Of a stretch of DNA of 38,069 nucleotides, positions 24,346-32,899 are shown piece after piece. The position numbers and the translations under genes were made by a program. The first letter of the stretch is position 1. Each line of letters begins with the position of its first letter. Below the pieces are notes generated by a model, which made no database searches, was not told where the DNA came from, and worked only from the letters and a program-made list of their open reading frames with translations. This DNA comes from CAZDIO01 sp964505555 (GTDB taxonomy: Bacteria; Bdellovibrionota_C; UBA2361; SZUA-149; CAZDIO01), in the NCBI GenBank assembly GCA_964505555.1, contig CAZDIO010000105.1:1-38069 (forward strand). The letters are read 5' to 3'.

Positions 24346-25403
24346 CGAGGAACCGCCTGCGGATTTGAGTCGTGGTTTTTTACTATGGGATTACTACTCC
24401 CCACACCTTCTCGGTAAATCTTCATTACCACTTCTTCGATATTTGGTTCCTCTACGGTAAAATCAGCAATCTCATAACGACCAACGATCTCTTTTATCAA
24501 CTGCACGGTTGAAATGCTTTGGGGATCAAAACTTCCCACCACCCGTCGTTCGCTGACTTTTTCAAAGTGAACGTGGTCTCCAAAAAGCCTTTTGAGTTCA
24601 TCAATCGGGGCCTCTAAATTAAAATCAATCGACACCTGTCTCATTAATCCCGGAAGATCTTTTATTCTCTCTAGACTCCCGTCATAAATAATTCGACCCT
24701 TATCGATAATGACAATCCGCTCACAGAGCTCCTCAATCTCTTGAAGATCGTGAGTCGTAAGTACAATGGTTGTCTTAAATTCTTTGTTGATCTGTCGCAA
24801 AAACGAGCGAATACTATCTTTTCCTACCGCATCAAGGCCAACAGTTGGCTCATCAAGAAAAAGCACCTCGGGGCGATGGAGTAAGCTTGCGGCAAGGTCA
24901 CAGCGCATGCGTTGACCAAGGGAGAGCTTTCGAACTGGGGTGCGAAGCACATCTTTTAAATCAAAGAGTTCCGTAAACTGCTCAAGGCGCTTTTGAAACT
25001 CCTCTTGTGGAACATCATAGATCGTTGAGAGCAGTCTAAAAGACTCCAAAACCGCGATATCCCACCACAACTGCGTGCGTTGACCAAACACAACACCGAT
25101 CTGTTTTGTATATTTTTCCCGATTTCGAAAGGGATCAAACCCCAGAACATTAATCTCTCCCGATGTTGGTTTTAAAATTCCGGTGAGCATCTTTATGCTA
25201 GTAGACTTACCAGCACCATTTGGTCCAATATAACCGATCAGCTCTCCTCGTTTTACTGAGAAAGAGATATGATCTACGGCTTGTAAACTTTGATAGTTGC
25301 GATGAAAGAGATCTTTGACGCTCCCCCAAACTCCATCACGACGATTAAAGGTGCGAAAGCTTTTACTGAGGTCCCGAACTATGATTGCGTCTGAAGTGTT
25401 CAT
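24342..25403 (-). CDS. ABC-2 exporter ATPase (COG4586 type)
   Basis: A 353-residue ATPase with the long N-terminal extension typical of this group (SFRTFNRRDGVWGSVKDLF). It has Walker A GPNGAGKST, the Q-loop VVFGQRTQLWWDIAV, the variant signature LSLGQRMRCDLA, Walker B VLFLDEPTVGLD and H-switch TTHDLQEIEE. A C-terminal domain of about 90 residues follows. It is the first gene of a translationally overlapping operon with two permeases and a hydrolase. The exported substrate is unknown. Confidence 0.93.
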   Translation of the reverse strand: MNTSDAIIVRDLSKSFRTFNRRDGVWGSVKDLFHRNYQSLQAVDHISFSVKRGELIGYIGPNGAGKSTSIKMLTGILKPTSGEINVLGFDPFRNREKYTKQIGVVFGQRTQLWWDIAVLESFRLLSTIYDVPQEEFQKRLEQFTELFDLKDVLRTPVRKLSLGQRMRCDLAASLLHRPEVLFLDEPTVGLDAVGKDSIRSFLRQINKEFKTTIVLTTHDLQEIEELCERIVIIDKGRIIYDGSLERIKDLPGLMRQVSIDFNLEAPIDELKRLFGDHVHFEKVSERRVVGSFDPQSISTVQLIKEIVGRYEIADFTVEEPNIEEVVMKIYREGVGSSNPIVKNHDSNPQAVPR

Positions 25404-25462
25404 CTGCTGTGCTTATTGAATATAAAGGAGTATAGTAATAACGGAATTTAAGCGATATGCCC

Positions 25463-25505
25463 AGGGGGTTACCTGTTCTTTGTTAACCTCCTCGTTTAAA
25501 AGGAG
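25463..25505 (+). promoter_or_regulatory. possible switching leader hairpins before the thioredoxin-like gene
   Basis: Bases 25463-25471 (AGGGGGTTA) can pair with 25484-25492 (TAACCTCCT) in a 9-bp stem with one G-T pair. Bases 25488-25492 (CTCCT) can instead pair with the ribosome site AGGAG at 25501-25505. The two pairings exclude each other, so the leader could expose or hide the ribosome site. This is inference from pairing only. Confidence 0.35.
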
Positions 25506-25516
25506 TATCTTTTGGG

Positions 25517-26107
25517 GTGTGTATGTCCAATAAAACCTACTACGATAAGCGTTCTGACTTTTTCAAGGAAGCATTTGAAGCTGCCTTGCCCTATGATGAA
25601 TACTTAAAAACTGGAGAGGAGAAACACCGAGCTCGTTGGTTGTCGTATCAGATTACGATCTCTCCCAGTGAAGAGGACCGGTTACAGAATTTTAATAGAA
25701 AAATGAATGTCCTCGTGATGTCCGGTATCTGGTGCGGGGATTGTGCGCGCCAAGGCCCAATGCTTCGAAAAATCGAACTCACCTCCTCGGTGATGAGCTT
25801 TCGTTATTTTGATAATCGTAAAAACCCCGAACTTCAGGAGGAGCTTCGTTTAAACGGTGCTGAGAAAGTTCCTGTGGTAATAACCCTCTCTGAGGATTTT
25901 TTTGAACTGGGGAGATTTGGGGATCGACATCTAAGTGTTTATCGACGAAAAGCCATGCGCGAACTTGGCGCGGCGTGCGATCCAGGAATTATTCCACCTC
26001 CTGAAGATGAACTCGCTATTGAGACCGGGGAATGGATCGATTACTTCGAGCGACTGCAATTCATGCTTCGTTTATCCCCAATGCTTCGTACCCGGTATGG
26101 AGACTGA
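25517..26107 (+). CDS. thioredoxin-like protein with WCGDC active site
   Basis: A 196-residue cytoplasmic protein with a thioredoxin fold. VLVMSGIWCGDCARQGPML carries the redox motif Cys73-Gly-Asp-Cys76, and the cis-Pro loop is in EKVPVVITLSED. The N-terminal 60 residues are helical (YYDKRSDFFKEAFEAALPYD) and a C-terminal helical tail follows. I use the GTG at 25517, 11 bases after AGGAG; the ATG at 25523 is the alternative. With the bacilliredoxin gene 290 bases downstream, it may act in thiol repair, but nothing shows bacillithiol specificity. Confidence 0.82.
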   Translation: MCMSNKTYYDKRSDFFKEAFEAALPYDEYLKTGEEKHRARWLSYQITISPSEEDRLQNFNRKMNVLVMSGIWCGDCARQGPMLRKIELTSSVMSFRYFDNRKNPELQEELRLNGAEKVPVVITLSEDFFELGRFGDRHLSVYRRKAMRELGAACDPGIIPPPEDELAIETGEWIDYFERLQFMLRLSPMLRTRYGD

Positions 26108-26134
26108 GACATCGTTCAACCATCTGAGTTTTCA

Positions 26135-26270
26135 ACTTCCTCTTCTCCTTCTCCTAAACTTCGCCTTGCTCTTGCACTTGCTCTATATATTTAAATCTTT
26201 AAAGTCAGATAATTTTTAGAGCAAGTGCAGGTGCAAGGCGAAGTGCAGGAGAAGTCTAAGGAGAAGTAAG
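26135..26270. repeat. hexamer-phased hairpin repeat, copy 2
   Basis: Left arm about 26135-26184, right arm about 26218-26270, with an AT-rich loop. The core AGAGCAAGTGCAGGTGCAAG at 26218 is identical to that in copy 1 (12553). The outer units differ (ggagaa, gtctaa, ggagaa), but six-base phasing is kept. It fills most of the space between the thioredoxin-like and bacilliredoxin genes. Confidence 0.8.
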
Positions 26271-26400
26271 AGACTAAGACATTCATCAAACCTCTCTCAC
26301 TCTTCCCAAAAAACAAGATTCTACCCGTCTAGAAGAGGTGAAACTTTACGAAAATTTCATAATTTGCTAGAGTTCTTTTACAAATATTTTAGGAGACTGT

Positions 26401-26814
26401 ATGTACAACCCAGAGCTTGTTCGTCCGATGCGTGAAGAATTGACCCGTCATGGAGTAATTGAAATGCAAACTCCGACTGAGGTCGATGAACTTTTGGGAG
26501 ACAAACAGGGAACGGTATTACTGGTTATAAATTCTGTTTGTGGTTGCGCTGCAGGGGCTGCTCGTCCCGGAGTCACTTTGGCTTTGAAAAATTCAAAGCT
26601 CCCAGAACGCCTCACCACTGTTTTTGCAGGCCAAGACAAGGACGCTACAGACCGCGCACGAAGTTACTTACTTGGTCTTCCACCTTCTTCTCCATCAGTA
26701 GCACTCCTGAAAGATGGAAAAGTTGTACATATGCTACATCGACAAAATATAGAGGGTCGATCCGCTGAAGAGATCGCCAAAGATTTAAAAGACGCTTTTA
26801 ACACCTATTGTTAA
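26401..26814 (+). CDS. BrxA/BrxB-family bacilliredoxin
   Basis: A 137-residue protein of the YphP/YqiW (DUF1094) family, which removes bacillithiol from S-bacillithiolated proteins. The diagnostic CGC motif is at Cys47-Gly-Cys49 within LVINSVCGCAAGAARPG. Other family marks are the start YNPELVRPMREELT and LPPSSPSVALLKDGK. An additional Cys is the last residue. AGGAG lies just before the ATG. It supports real use of bacillithiol by this organism, together with the synthesis operon 5 kb upstream. Confidence 0.95.
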   Translation: MYNPELVRPMREELTRHGVIEMQTPTEVDELLGDKQGTVLLVINSVCGCAAGAARPGVTLALKNSKLPERLTTVFAGQDKDATDRARSYLLGLPPSSPSVALLKDGKVVHMLHRQNIEGRSAEEIAKDLKDAFNTYC

Positions 26815-26942
26815 CTTCTTTTTATCAGGAGCAAAGATCAATAGCGAAAAAATGAAATAAAAGATCTCCCTTTATAGGGGGATCCTTGCCCACAATTACC
26901 CCTTTCCTAGTTCCCTAATTCTCTCTCCTCAACTATGATTTG

Positions 26943-26956
26943 GGCATACTTCTTGC
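26943..26956 (+). promoter_or_regulatory. sigma54-type -24/-12 promoter (dehydrogenase gene)
   Basis: GG at 26943-26944, ten bases, GC at 26955-26956, within GGCATACTTCTTGCA. The known consensus is TGGCACG-N4-TTGCA; here GGCA, the ten-base spacing and TTGCA all match. Transcription would start near 26968, leaving about a 60-base leader before the GTG at 27027. A near-palindromic GATCTCCC/GGGGGATC hairpin at about 26864-26885 lies upstream. Confidence 0.75.
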
Positions 26957-27026
26957 ACCAACCTCTCTTGGTCAGCGCAAAAAGTAATTTACAAATCTCA
27001 ACATAACCCGCTTTGGATAAAATAAG

Positions 27027-29525
27027 GTGAAATCAATATACAGAATAATTTTCATCCTCGCCTTTTTGATTTCAGTCCCCGTCTATGCTCAACAACAGGG
27101 CGTTCTCTCGTATCCCGCCAGTGGGCTCTGGAATGTGCTTCAGAAACAACTAAACGTTATCGAATGTAATAACTTTGGAGAGTTTCCCCTTACTTACCGA
27201 CTCCTGCTTCGAAATAGTAATGGCGGGGTATTACAGAACAAGCTTTTTACCATTTTTGGAAAAGGGGCTCAGCACATCATCGTTAATGATCTTATTTCCC
27301 CGGCAACTGGCTTTGGAAGTTACACGATCAATCCCACCTCTCCAAATCCCCTTCAAGGGAGTTATTTACGTTGCCACACCGCATTGTATCAATTAGCCCC
27401 TGCGGGAAGTGGTCGAAACGTAAATTACGGCTTTAGCATCCCTGTTGCAAACTCTCTTCACGGCACCTCCTGGGGAAGCTACAATTCTTACAATCCAAAT
27501 GGCGCACAACTTCCTACTCAAAATTGGCTTTCTCTCGTCAATACCGATAGTGAACCTCTATCCGGAGATATCTTCATTTACAAAAGCGACGGCACACTCC
27601 AAGGCACACTCCCGGTAAACAACCTCGCTCCGGGAGGAAGGCGCGATTTCCCACTTGGACACCCAGAAGGTCAAAGATCGGGAGTGTATAAAATTATTCT
27701 TGATAATAGTGAGCAAAGTTATTTGGCGTATAATATTCGTTATGCACAAAACCAAGGGGGAACTTTTTTTGCACTCCCTCTTTCTGCTTCAAGTGGAAGC
27801 TGCACTCAAGAACCTCTTCCGATATCAACTTTTAACACCACCAACTGGGCAGAGATCGGCAATATTTCAAATAGCGGTGTGCAGATCACCTTAGAGAGTC
27901 GAAACAGCGCAGGGACCGTGGTTCGCTCAGAACAAAAAGTAATTCCACCACGAAGGGTTCTCCAGTACTTTTTAAATACCGCACTTGGAGAGAATAAAAT
28001 CGGCTCCCTGAGAATTCTTTGTGCCTCACCTGGCGTTGATAAACTCGTTAGTCAGAGTATTGTCTATGGTCCAAAACCACCTCTGACGAAGTGGGGTTAC
28101 GCAATACAAGAAAATCCCGTTCCTGCTGGCAACAAGACCGCAGCAGCATTTCCATTAAATACCCATTTGGGAATGGCAAACTGGTTAAAATTGATCGAGA
28201 AACGGGGACGACAATCGGTAAATATTGACACAAACTCCTCTCTTGCAAATAGCAGCCTCCTTCCTTCAAATGTCTACCGAGTAACAAAACGAAGCTCTCG
28301 AGACATCCCCCTTCATGAGACTACCGGAGCAAACATTGTAGGCGGACTTTCATTTGGAACAAACGATGGCCCTCTCGTTTCTTCCAATCTCCTTCGGGTA
28401 TTTATGGGTCAAGGGGGAAGAACTGATGCGGTGATGAAGATCTCACCGATGATCATTCCAAACACAAGGCCAAAAATCACACTCGTTGAAGTTGCTCAAG
28501 GACTATCCGCTCCATTATTTTTGACAAATGCAAAGGATCAAAGTGGAAGATTGTTTGTTGTTGAGAAGGGTGGGCGAATTAAAATAATAGAAGACGCTAC
28601 TGTTTTGCCCACACCGTTTCTTAACATTAGCTCAAAGGTGACCACCGTTAGCGAACAGGGTCTGTTGGGGCTTGCTTTTCATCCACAATACTCTGCAAAC
28701 CGAAGATTTTTTGTTTACTATACAGACCTTGATGGAAACACCGTGGTGGCTGAGTATCAAACCTCGATAGGAGATCCCGATCTTGCTGACGTTAATTCTG
28801 AGCGAATTGTGCTCCAAGTTGCTCAACCTGCAGCAAACCACAACGGTGGCCAACTGAGTTTCGGACCGGATGGTTTCCTCTATATCGCACTCGGTGATGG
28901 GGGCTCTGCTGGAGATCCGGGCGGACATGGCCAAAATCTCAATGACCTTTTAGGATCAATACTTCGCATCGATGTCGATGGCGACACCCCGTACGAAATT
29001 CCAACCTCAAACCCTTTTCGTAACACCCCGAATGCAAAAGATGAGATCTGGGCGTATGGATTTAGAAACCCGTGGCGTTTCTCCTTTGATCGCACGACAG
29101 GTCGTCTCTTTGCTGGAGATGTGGGACAAAATAACTTAGAAGAGATTGACCTTGTTGTGCGAGGTGGAAACTACGGTTGGAACACCATGGAGGGAAGTGC
29201 GTGTTTTTCTCCCTCAAGTGGTTGTTCAAGAACTGGATTGAGACTTCCTATCGCGGAATATACTCACGATGAAGGGATTGCCGTCATTGGTGGATATGTC
29301 TATCGAGGACGACAATTTCCTGCGTTATACGGTAAGTATTTTTTTGGTGACTTTGGGAGTGCCAAAGTATGGAGTCTTTCCGAGACCCCTTCTGGAGCAT
29401 GGCGAAAGACAGAGATTTTTCAAGGGGACTTTTTAATCAGCTCCTTTGGTGAAGATGAAGAGGGAGAGCTGTATCTTGTTGATTATGAAGGGGTAATCTA
29501 TCGCATTATTGACACCAACTATTAG
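27027..29525 (+). CDS. exported PQQ-type sugar dehydrogenase with N-terminal four-repeat module
   Basis: An 832-residue protein. Residues 1-22 are a signal peptide ending PVYAQQ. About 23-480 are four different beta-rich repeats, marked by QLNVIECNN, QNWLSLVNTD, TNWAEIGNIS and ANWLKLIEK. About 483-832 are a glucose/sorbosone dehydrogenase-like beta-propeller (YliI/Asd type): ITLVEVAQGLSAPLFL, EQGLLGLAFHPQY, AANHNGGQLSFGPDGFLYIA, LGDGG, GFRNPWRFSFD and GDVGQNNLEEIDLV. Soluble enzymes of this type oxidise aldoses with PQQ. The N-terminal module is shared with the products at 29851 and 34335. The start is GTG with a weak ribosome site (GGA about 10 bases upstream). Confidence 0.88.
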   Translation: MKSIYRIIFILAFLISVPVYAQQQGVLSYPASGLWNVLQKQLNVIECNNFGEFPLTYRLLLRNSNGGVLQNKLFTIFGKGAQHIIVNDLISPATGFGSYTINPTSPNPLQGSYLRCHTALYQLAPAGSGRNVNYGFSIPVANSLHGTSWGSYNSYNPNGAQLPTQNWLSLVNTDSEPLSGDIFIYKSDGTLQGTLPVNNLAPGGRRDFPLGHPEGQRSGVYKIILDNSEQSYLAYNIRYAQNQGGTFFALPLSASSGSCTQEPLPISTFNTTNWAEIGNISNSGVQITLESRNSAGTVVRSEQKVIPPRRVLQYFLNTALGENKIGSLRILCASPGVDKLVSQSIVYGPKPPLTKWGYAIQENPVPAGNKTAAAFPLNTHLGMANWLKLIEKRGRQSVNIDTNSSLANSSLLPSNVYRVTKRSSRDIPLHETTGANIVGGLSFGTNDGPLVSSNLLRVFMGQGGRTDAVMKISPMIIPNTRPKITLVEVAQGLSAPLFLTNAKDQSGRLFVVEKGGRIKIIEDATVLPTPFLNISSKVTTVSEQGLLGLAFHPQYSANRRFFVYYTDLDGNTVVAEYQTSIGDPDLADVNSERIVLQVAQPAANHNGGQLSFGPDGFLYIALGDGGSAGDPGGHGQNLNDLLGSILRIDVDGDTPYEIPTSNPFRNTPNAKDEIWAYGFRNPWRFSFDRTTGRLFAGDVGQNNLEEIDLVVRGGNYGWNTMEGSACFSPSSGCSRTGLRLPIAEYTHDEGIAVIGGYVYRGRQFPALYGKYFFGDFGSAKVWSLSETPSGAWRKTEIFQGDFLISSFGEDEEGELYLVDYEGVIYRIIDTNY

Positions 29526-29575
29526 AGAAAATCAGCAAAAATGACAATTAAAAGGATGCTACATTTTTTCCGTTT

Positions 29576-29605
29576 TGTGGAAAACTGATTCCATAATTTT
29601 TATTT
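29576..29605 (+). terminator. weak candidate terminator after the dehydrogenase gene
   Basis: TGGAA and TTCCA form a 5-bp stem with a six-base loop, followed by TAATTTTTATTTT. The stem is short, so termination would be inefficient. It lies about 50 bases after the stop codon. Confidence 0.3.
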
Positions 29606-29731
29606 TCTACCTCTTCACTATTCCGCTCTCTCTCCTCGCCAACCCCTTTCTGTCCACTGTTTCTAGGATATGCGGCTAATCCGTTCCTAAGAAAGGAGTT
29701 CCGGCCGTGGCTGTAACCAACTGTCGAAAGT

Positions 29732-29745
29732 GGTCCAATTCTTGC
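29732..29745 (+). promoter_or_regulatory. sigma54-type -24/-12 promoter (DUF1800 operon)
   Basis: GG at 29732-29733, exactly ten bases, GC at 29744-29745, within TGGTCCAATTCTTGCACCA. The -12 half TTCTTGCACCA is identical to that of the promoter at 26943. The expected start of transcription is about 29757. A stem TTCCT/AGGAG-like and a GC-rich stretch just upstream (29670-29715) could be an activator site. The gene-free stretch 29526-29850 is otherwise made of this promoter and the leader. Confidence 0.75.
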
Positions 29746-29767
29746 ACCATATAAACTTAAGGATATT

Positions 29768-29833
29768 TGCCTTTGGGGGTTTAATTGAAAAGGCACACCT
29801 CTAGGTTACAGCTGAGAGTAATTTTTTTCAGCA
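29768..29833 (+). promoter_or_regulatory. leader with two hairpins before the DUF1800 gene
   Basis: TGCCTTT (29768-29774) pairs with AAAGGCA (29789-29795), and GCTGA pairs with TCAGC just downstream, before AAAAAAGGGG and the ATG at 29851. It lies wholly inside the leader expected from the sigma54-type promoter. I could not match it to any riboswitch class. Confidence 0.4.
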
Positions 29834-29850
29834 AAAAAGGGGTCGCAAAT

Positions 29851-32800
29851 ATGTATCGTCAAACGCAGCAAGTTTTTCTTCTTGCCTTAGTATATTTCAC
29901 ATTGTCACTTGCTACCGCGAGCGCACAATCTACCTATTTCCCGGCAACAGGTATTTTTAACGGCGCCTATAATCAGCTCAATGTCGCTGAGTGTGATAAC
30001 GGAAATAACTCTACAGTCAATCTTACTTTAGTTATGCGCGATAGTGCGGGCCAATCTTTAGATGTATATTCATTTGCAATCAAAAAGTTTGGTTCTGCAC
30101 ACATTATTCTTAACGACCGAGCAAACATTGTTAATAAATCAGGAACGTATTTACTCACATTAAAATCTGGCCAAGAGACGAGAGGAGATAAACTCAATTG
30201 TCGAACGGCTTTTTATCGAATTGCACCAAGCGGTCCGAAACAATATGAATTTGCATACGTCATTCCAGTTGCAAATCAACGAGTAGGCGCTCTCTCCGGT
30301 ATTTATAATTCTATCGATCCCGGTCTTCTTGGAAACACAACGCTAAATTGGCTTACCATTTCAAATCTAGATTCAGCTAAATCATTTAGTGCCGTGCTCA
30401 AGGTAAGAAATAGTAGTGGCGGAGCACTCCCTGATATCTCCGTGAGTAATATTCCCCCACGAGGACAAAGGACGGTTGCGCTTGGGCACCCACTTGGACA
30501 GGTTTCAGGAATCTATACCATCTCTCCTTCTTCTAACAGTACTTCAGTTCCCTATCATGCGGTTCTTGTGCGCTTTAATCCCGCAACAGGTGGCGGCTTT
30601 ACCTACGCACTCCCTCTTCTAGGATTACCACCTACCTGCACGGGAGAGCCTCTTCAATCATCGACAATGAACAATGGCGCGACAGATAACTATGCTGAAA
30701 TTGCAAACCTTCGTTCCGTAGAAGCAAAACCAGTAATCAAAATCTATAATCGTTCAGGCACACTGCTGCAAAGTAAACAGCTCACTATTCCACCTTACCG
30801 ACAACAGCACATTTACTTAAGTCCGATCATTGACCCTCTACGAAAGGGCAATGTCGGTTCCTTCAAAGTTGAATGCGTCGATCCCACCGATCGATTAATT
30901 ATTCAAAGCACCTTTTATGGGAGAACTCCAGGAAGCACCCGCGTAAATTGGAGTTACTCTTCACAAGCAAAAGGAGTTGCTCCCGCAAATAGTAATTCAG
31001 AAATTATTGCGCCGGTAAACACATTTACTGGGATAAACAACTGGTTAAAGTATTCACACGTTTCTGGAAACACTGCCAAAATCAATTTTAAATTGTTTGA
31101 CTTTACTGGAGGTCTTCGTGCCCAAGGGGTAAATACTCTTGTTAAAGGAGGAACATATGATCAAGATATTCATTCACTCATGGGCCGAAATTCAATTGGC
31201 TCAATTACATTAAGCTCTACCACTCAAGGAATTCTTTACAACGCTGAGATGCTTCGCGTCCTTACTCGACCTGATAACGGTGATATTGCCAGCATTACAC
31301 CGATCTCTGGCATTATCCGACAAAAAGGACTCAATGGCGGGTTTGTTGGAAATCCACAATCCCTTGCGAAGTATCGAAACAAACTAACCTTCGAAGAAGC
31401 ACGACGACTCCTCACGGTCACCTCGTTTGGTGGGAATAAACAAGCAATCGATAAGGTCATTGCTGATGGATTGAACAAAGCAGTTGATGACATGCTCAAC
31501 TGCTCTAGTATCCCAAGTGCCGTAACGACAGAAGCAAACGACTGGCTTGATGGAGATCTTGAGAGCAATGGGTCATCACAAGGCGAAACTACAAGTACTG
31601 GGGTGAGAAGATCGTGGCTAACATATCTCTACAAGTCCCCCTGCCCGCTGAAAGAGAAGATGGCTCTTTTTCTCCACGACCGAGTGGCTAGTTCGTGCAG
31701 AGTTCTCAGTGGTGGAGCGATGATGCAAAAATGTAAGGAGCACCTCGACCTGATCAGACAATCTGCGCTTGGAAAATACGGCGATTTCATGAGCGATATG
31801 GCGATAGATTTTCTGATGTTAAAATGGCTTAATGGCGAGAAGAATGTCTACATTCCAAATAGTTCTATTCAACCTAATCAAAATTGGTTTCGAGAGCTCA
31901 ATGAATTATTCATGCTCGGCGAACGCACTGCTGCTGGTGCGGGTTTGCGCTACCCGCTTTATACCGAAGCAGGGGATATTATCCAAGGCTCACTCGCGGC
32001 AACGGGATATACAACAAACAGGGTCAGTGATGAGTTTGGTGAGACATACTCTGTTATTTATAACACCACCCGTCACTACAACGGCAATATAACTCTCTGG
32101 AAAGACACTCCGTATCAGGTAACCGGAAGCTACAGAGCCGATACCTTGCCCAATGCTTTCATTAGTAGAAGAGGACTTGATGTCGGGCGGTATCTCGGAC
32201 AGGCGCTCTTTACTACATTTTGCCATGATCATGCCGATAGTAACCTTGCGAATCAACTTGCAGATCTCTTGGTAGCAAATAACTTCAACTTAAAACCTGT
32301 CGTCAGTCGCATTCTCAAATCAGAAGCCTGCTTTTCAAGAGATGTTTATAAATCAAGAGCTAAGGACCCGATAACATACACCATCGGCTTTTTAAAAAGC
32401 ACCGGTATTCCGATGAGAATCAATGAACTCGACGATGAGATTTTAAAGATGGGGACTATATTGTTAAATCCGGTTGACGTTTTTGGTTTTCCTGCTTTTG
32501 GATTTAGAAACAAGGATCATATTCAAACAGAATATAATAATGCCTTCTCTGCAGAGTACTACAACTTTATAATCGAAGCAGTGACGAGGGAAGACGATGA
32601 TTTTCCTGGCCAGTTTAATTGGTGCAATCTCAATCCCTCTCCTACCGCACTTGCAAGCGAAGTGGTTGATCACGTCACCGCTCTTGTGGGGATCTCACCA
32701 AGCGCCAACGAAAGAACTCAATATATCCGTTACCTAGATAATCGTTATGTTCTTCAAAACGGATCGTACACGCAAGTGGCAAGTGCTTATAACGGCAATA

Positions 32801-32877
32801 ATTTTCATCACTGCCGTGAGCGATTAGCAGGGTTGCTACAAATAAGTGCTTTTGTACCTTCAGGTTTAAGTTATTAA
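29851..32877 (+). CDS. exported DUF1800 protein with N-terminal four-repeat module
   Basis: 1008 residues from the ATG at 29851 (GGGG 9 bases upstream). A TTG at 29785 would add 22 residues before the signal peptide and lies in a leader hairpin. A signal peptide ends ATASAQ. About residues 27-490 carry the four repeats, marked by QLNVAECDN, LNWLTISNLD, DNYAEIANL and NNWLKYSHV. From about residue 505 to the end is a DUF1800 domain: KLTFEEARRLLTVTSFGG, KEKMALFLHDRVASS and the tail CRERLAGLLQIS. DUF1800 genes are often next to DUF1501 genes, as here, and their function is unknown. The gap to that gene is 22 bases. Confidence 0.88.
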   Translation: MYRQTQQVFLLALVYFTLSLATASAQSTYFPATGIFNGAYNQLNVAECDNGNNSTVNLTLVMRDSAGQSLDVYSFAIKKFGSAHIILNDRANIVNKSGTYLLTLKSGQETRGDKLNCRTAFYRIAPSGPKQYEFAYVIPVANQRVGALSGIYNSIDPGLLGNTTLNWLTISNLDSAKSFSAVLKVRNSSGGALPDISVSNIPPRGQRTVALGHPLGQVSGIYTISPSSNSTSVPYHAVLVRFNPATGGGFTYALPLLGLPPTCTGEPLQSSTMNNGATDNYAEIANLRSVEAKPVIKIYNRSGTLLQSKQLTIPPYRQQHIYLSPIIDPLRKGNVGSFKVECVDPTDRLIIQSTFYGRTPGSTRVNWSYSSQAKGVAPANSNSEIIAPVNTFTGINNWLKYSHVSGNTAKINFKLFDFTGGLRAQGVNTLVKGGTYDQDIHSLMGRNSIGSITLSSTTQGILYNAEMLRVLTRPDNGDIASITPISGIIRQKGLNGGFVGNPQSLAKYRNKLTFEEARRLLTVTSFGGNKQAIDKVIADGLNKAVDDMLNCSSIPSAVTTEANDWLDGDLESNGSSQGETTSTGVRRSWLTYLYKSPCPLKEKMALFLHDRVASSCRVLSGGAMMQKCKEHLDLIRQSALGKYGDFMSDMAIDFLMLKWLNGEKNVYIPNSSIQPNQNWFRELNELFMLGERTAAGAGLRYPLYTEAGDIIQGSLAATGYTTNRVSDEFGETYSVIYNTTRHYNGNITLWKDTPYQVTGSYRADTLPNAFISRRGLDVGRYLGQALFTTFCHDHADSNLANQLADLLVANNFNLKPVVSRILKSEACFSRDVYKSRAKDPITYTIGFLKSTGIPMRINELDDEILKMGTILLNPVDVFGFPAFGFRNKDHIQTEYNNAFSAEYYNFIIEAVTREDDDFPGQFNWCNLNPSPTALASEVVDHVTALVGISPSANERTQYIRYLDNRYVLQNGSYTQVASAYNGNNFHHCRERLAGLLQISAFVPSGLSY

Positions 32878-32899
32878 TGCCAACTATGGTGAACAGATT

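Noticed and set aside
29548..29796. 82-codon minus-strand frame between the dehydrogenase and DUF1800 genes
   Set aside because: It runs across the sigma54-type promoter on the other strand, has no family resemblance and no ribosome site.
29640..29850. Cyclic-di-GMP or other known riboswitch upstream of the DUF1800 gene
   Set aside because: The conserved core strings of the classes I know are absent; only simple stems are visible.
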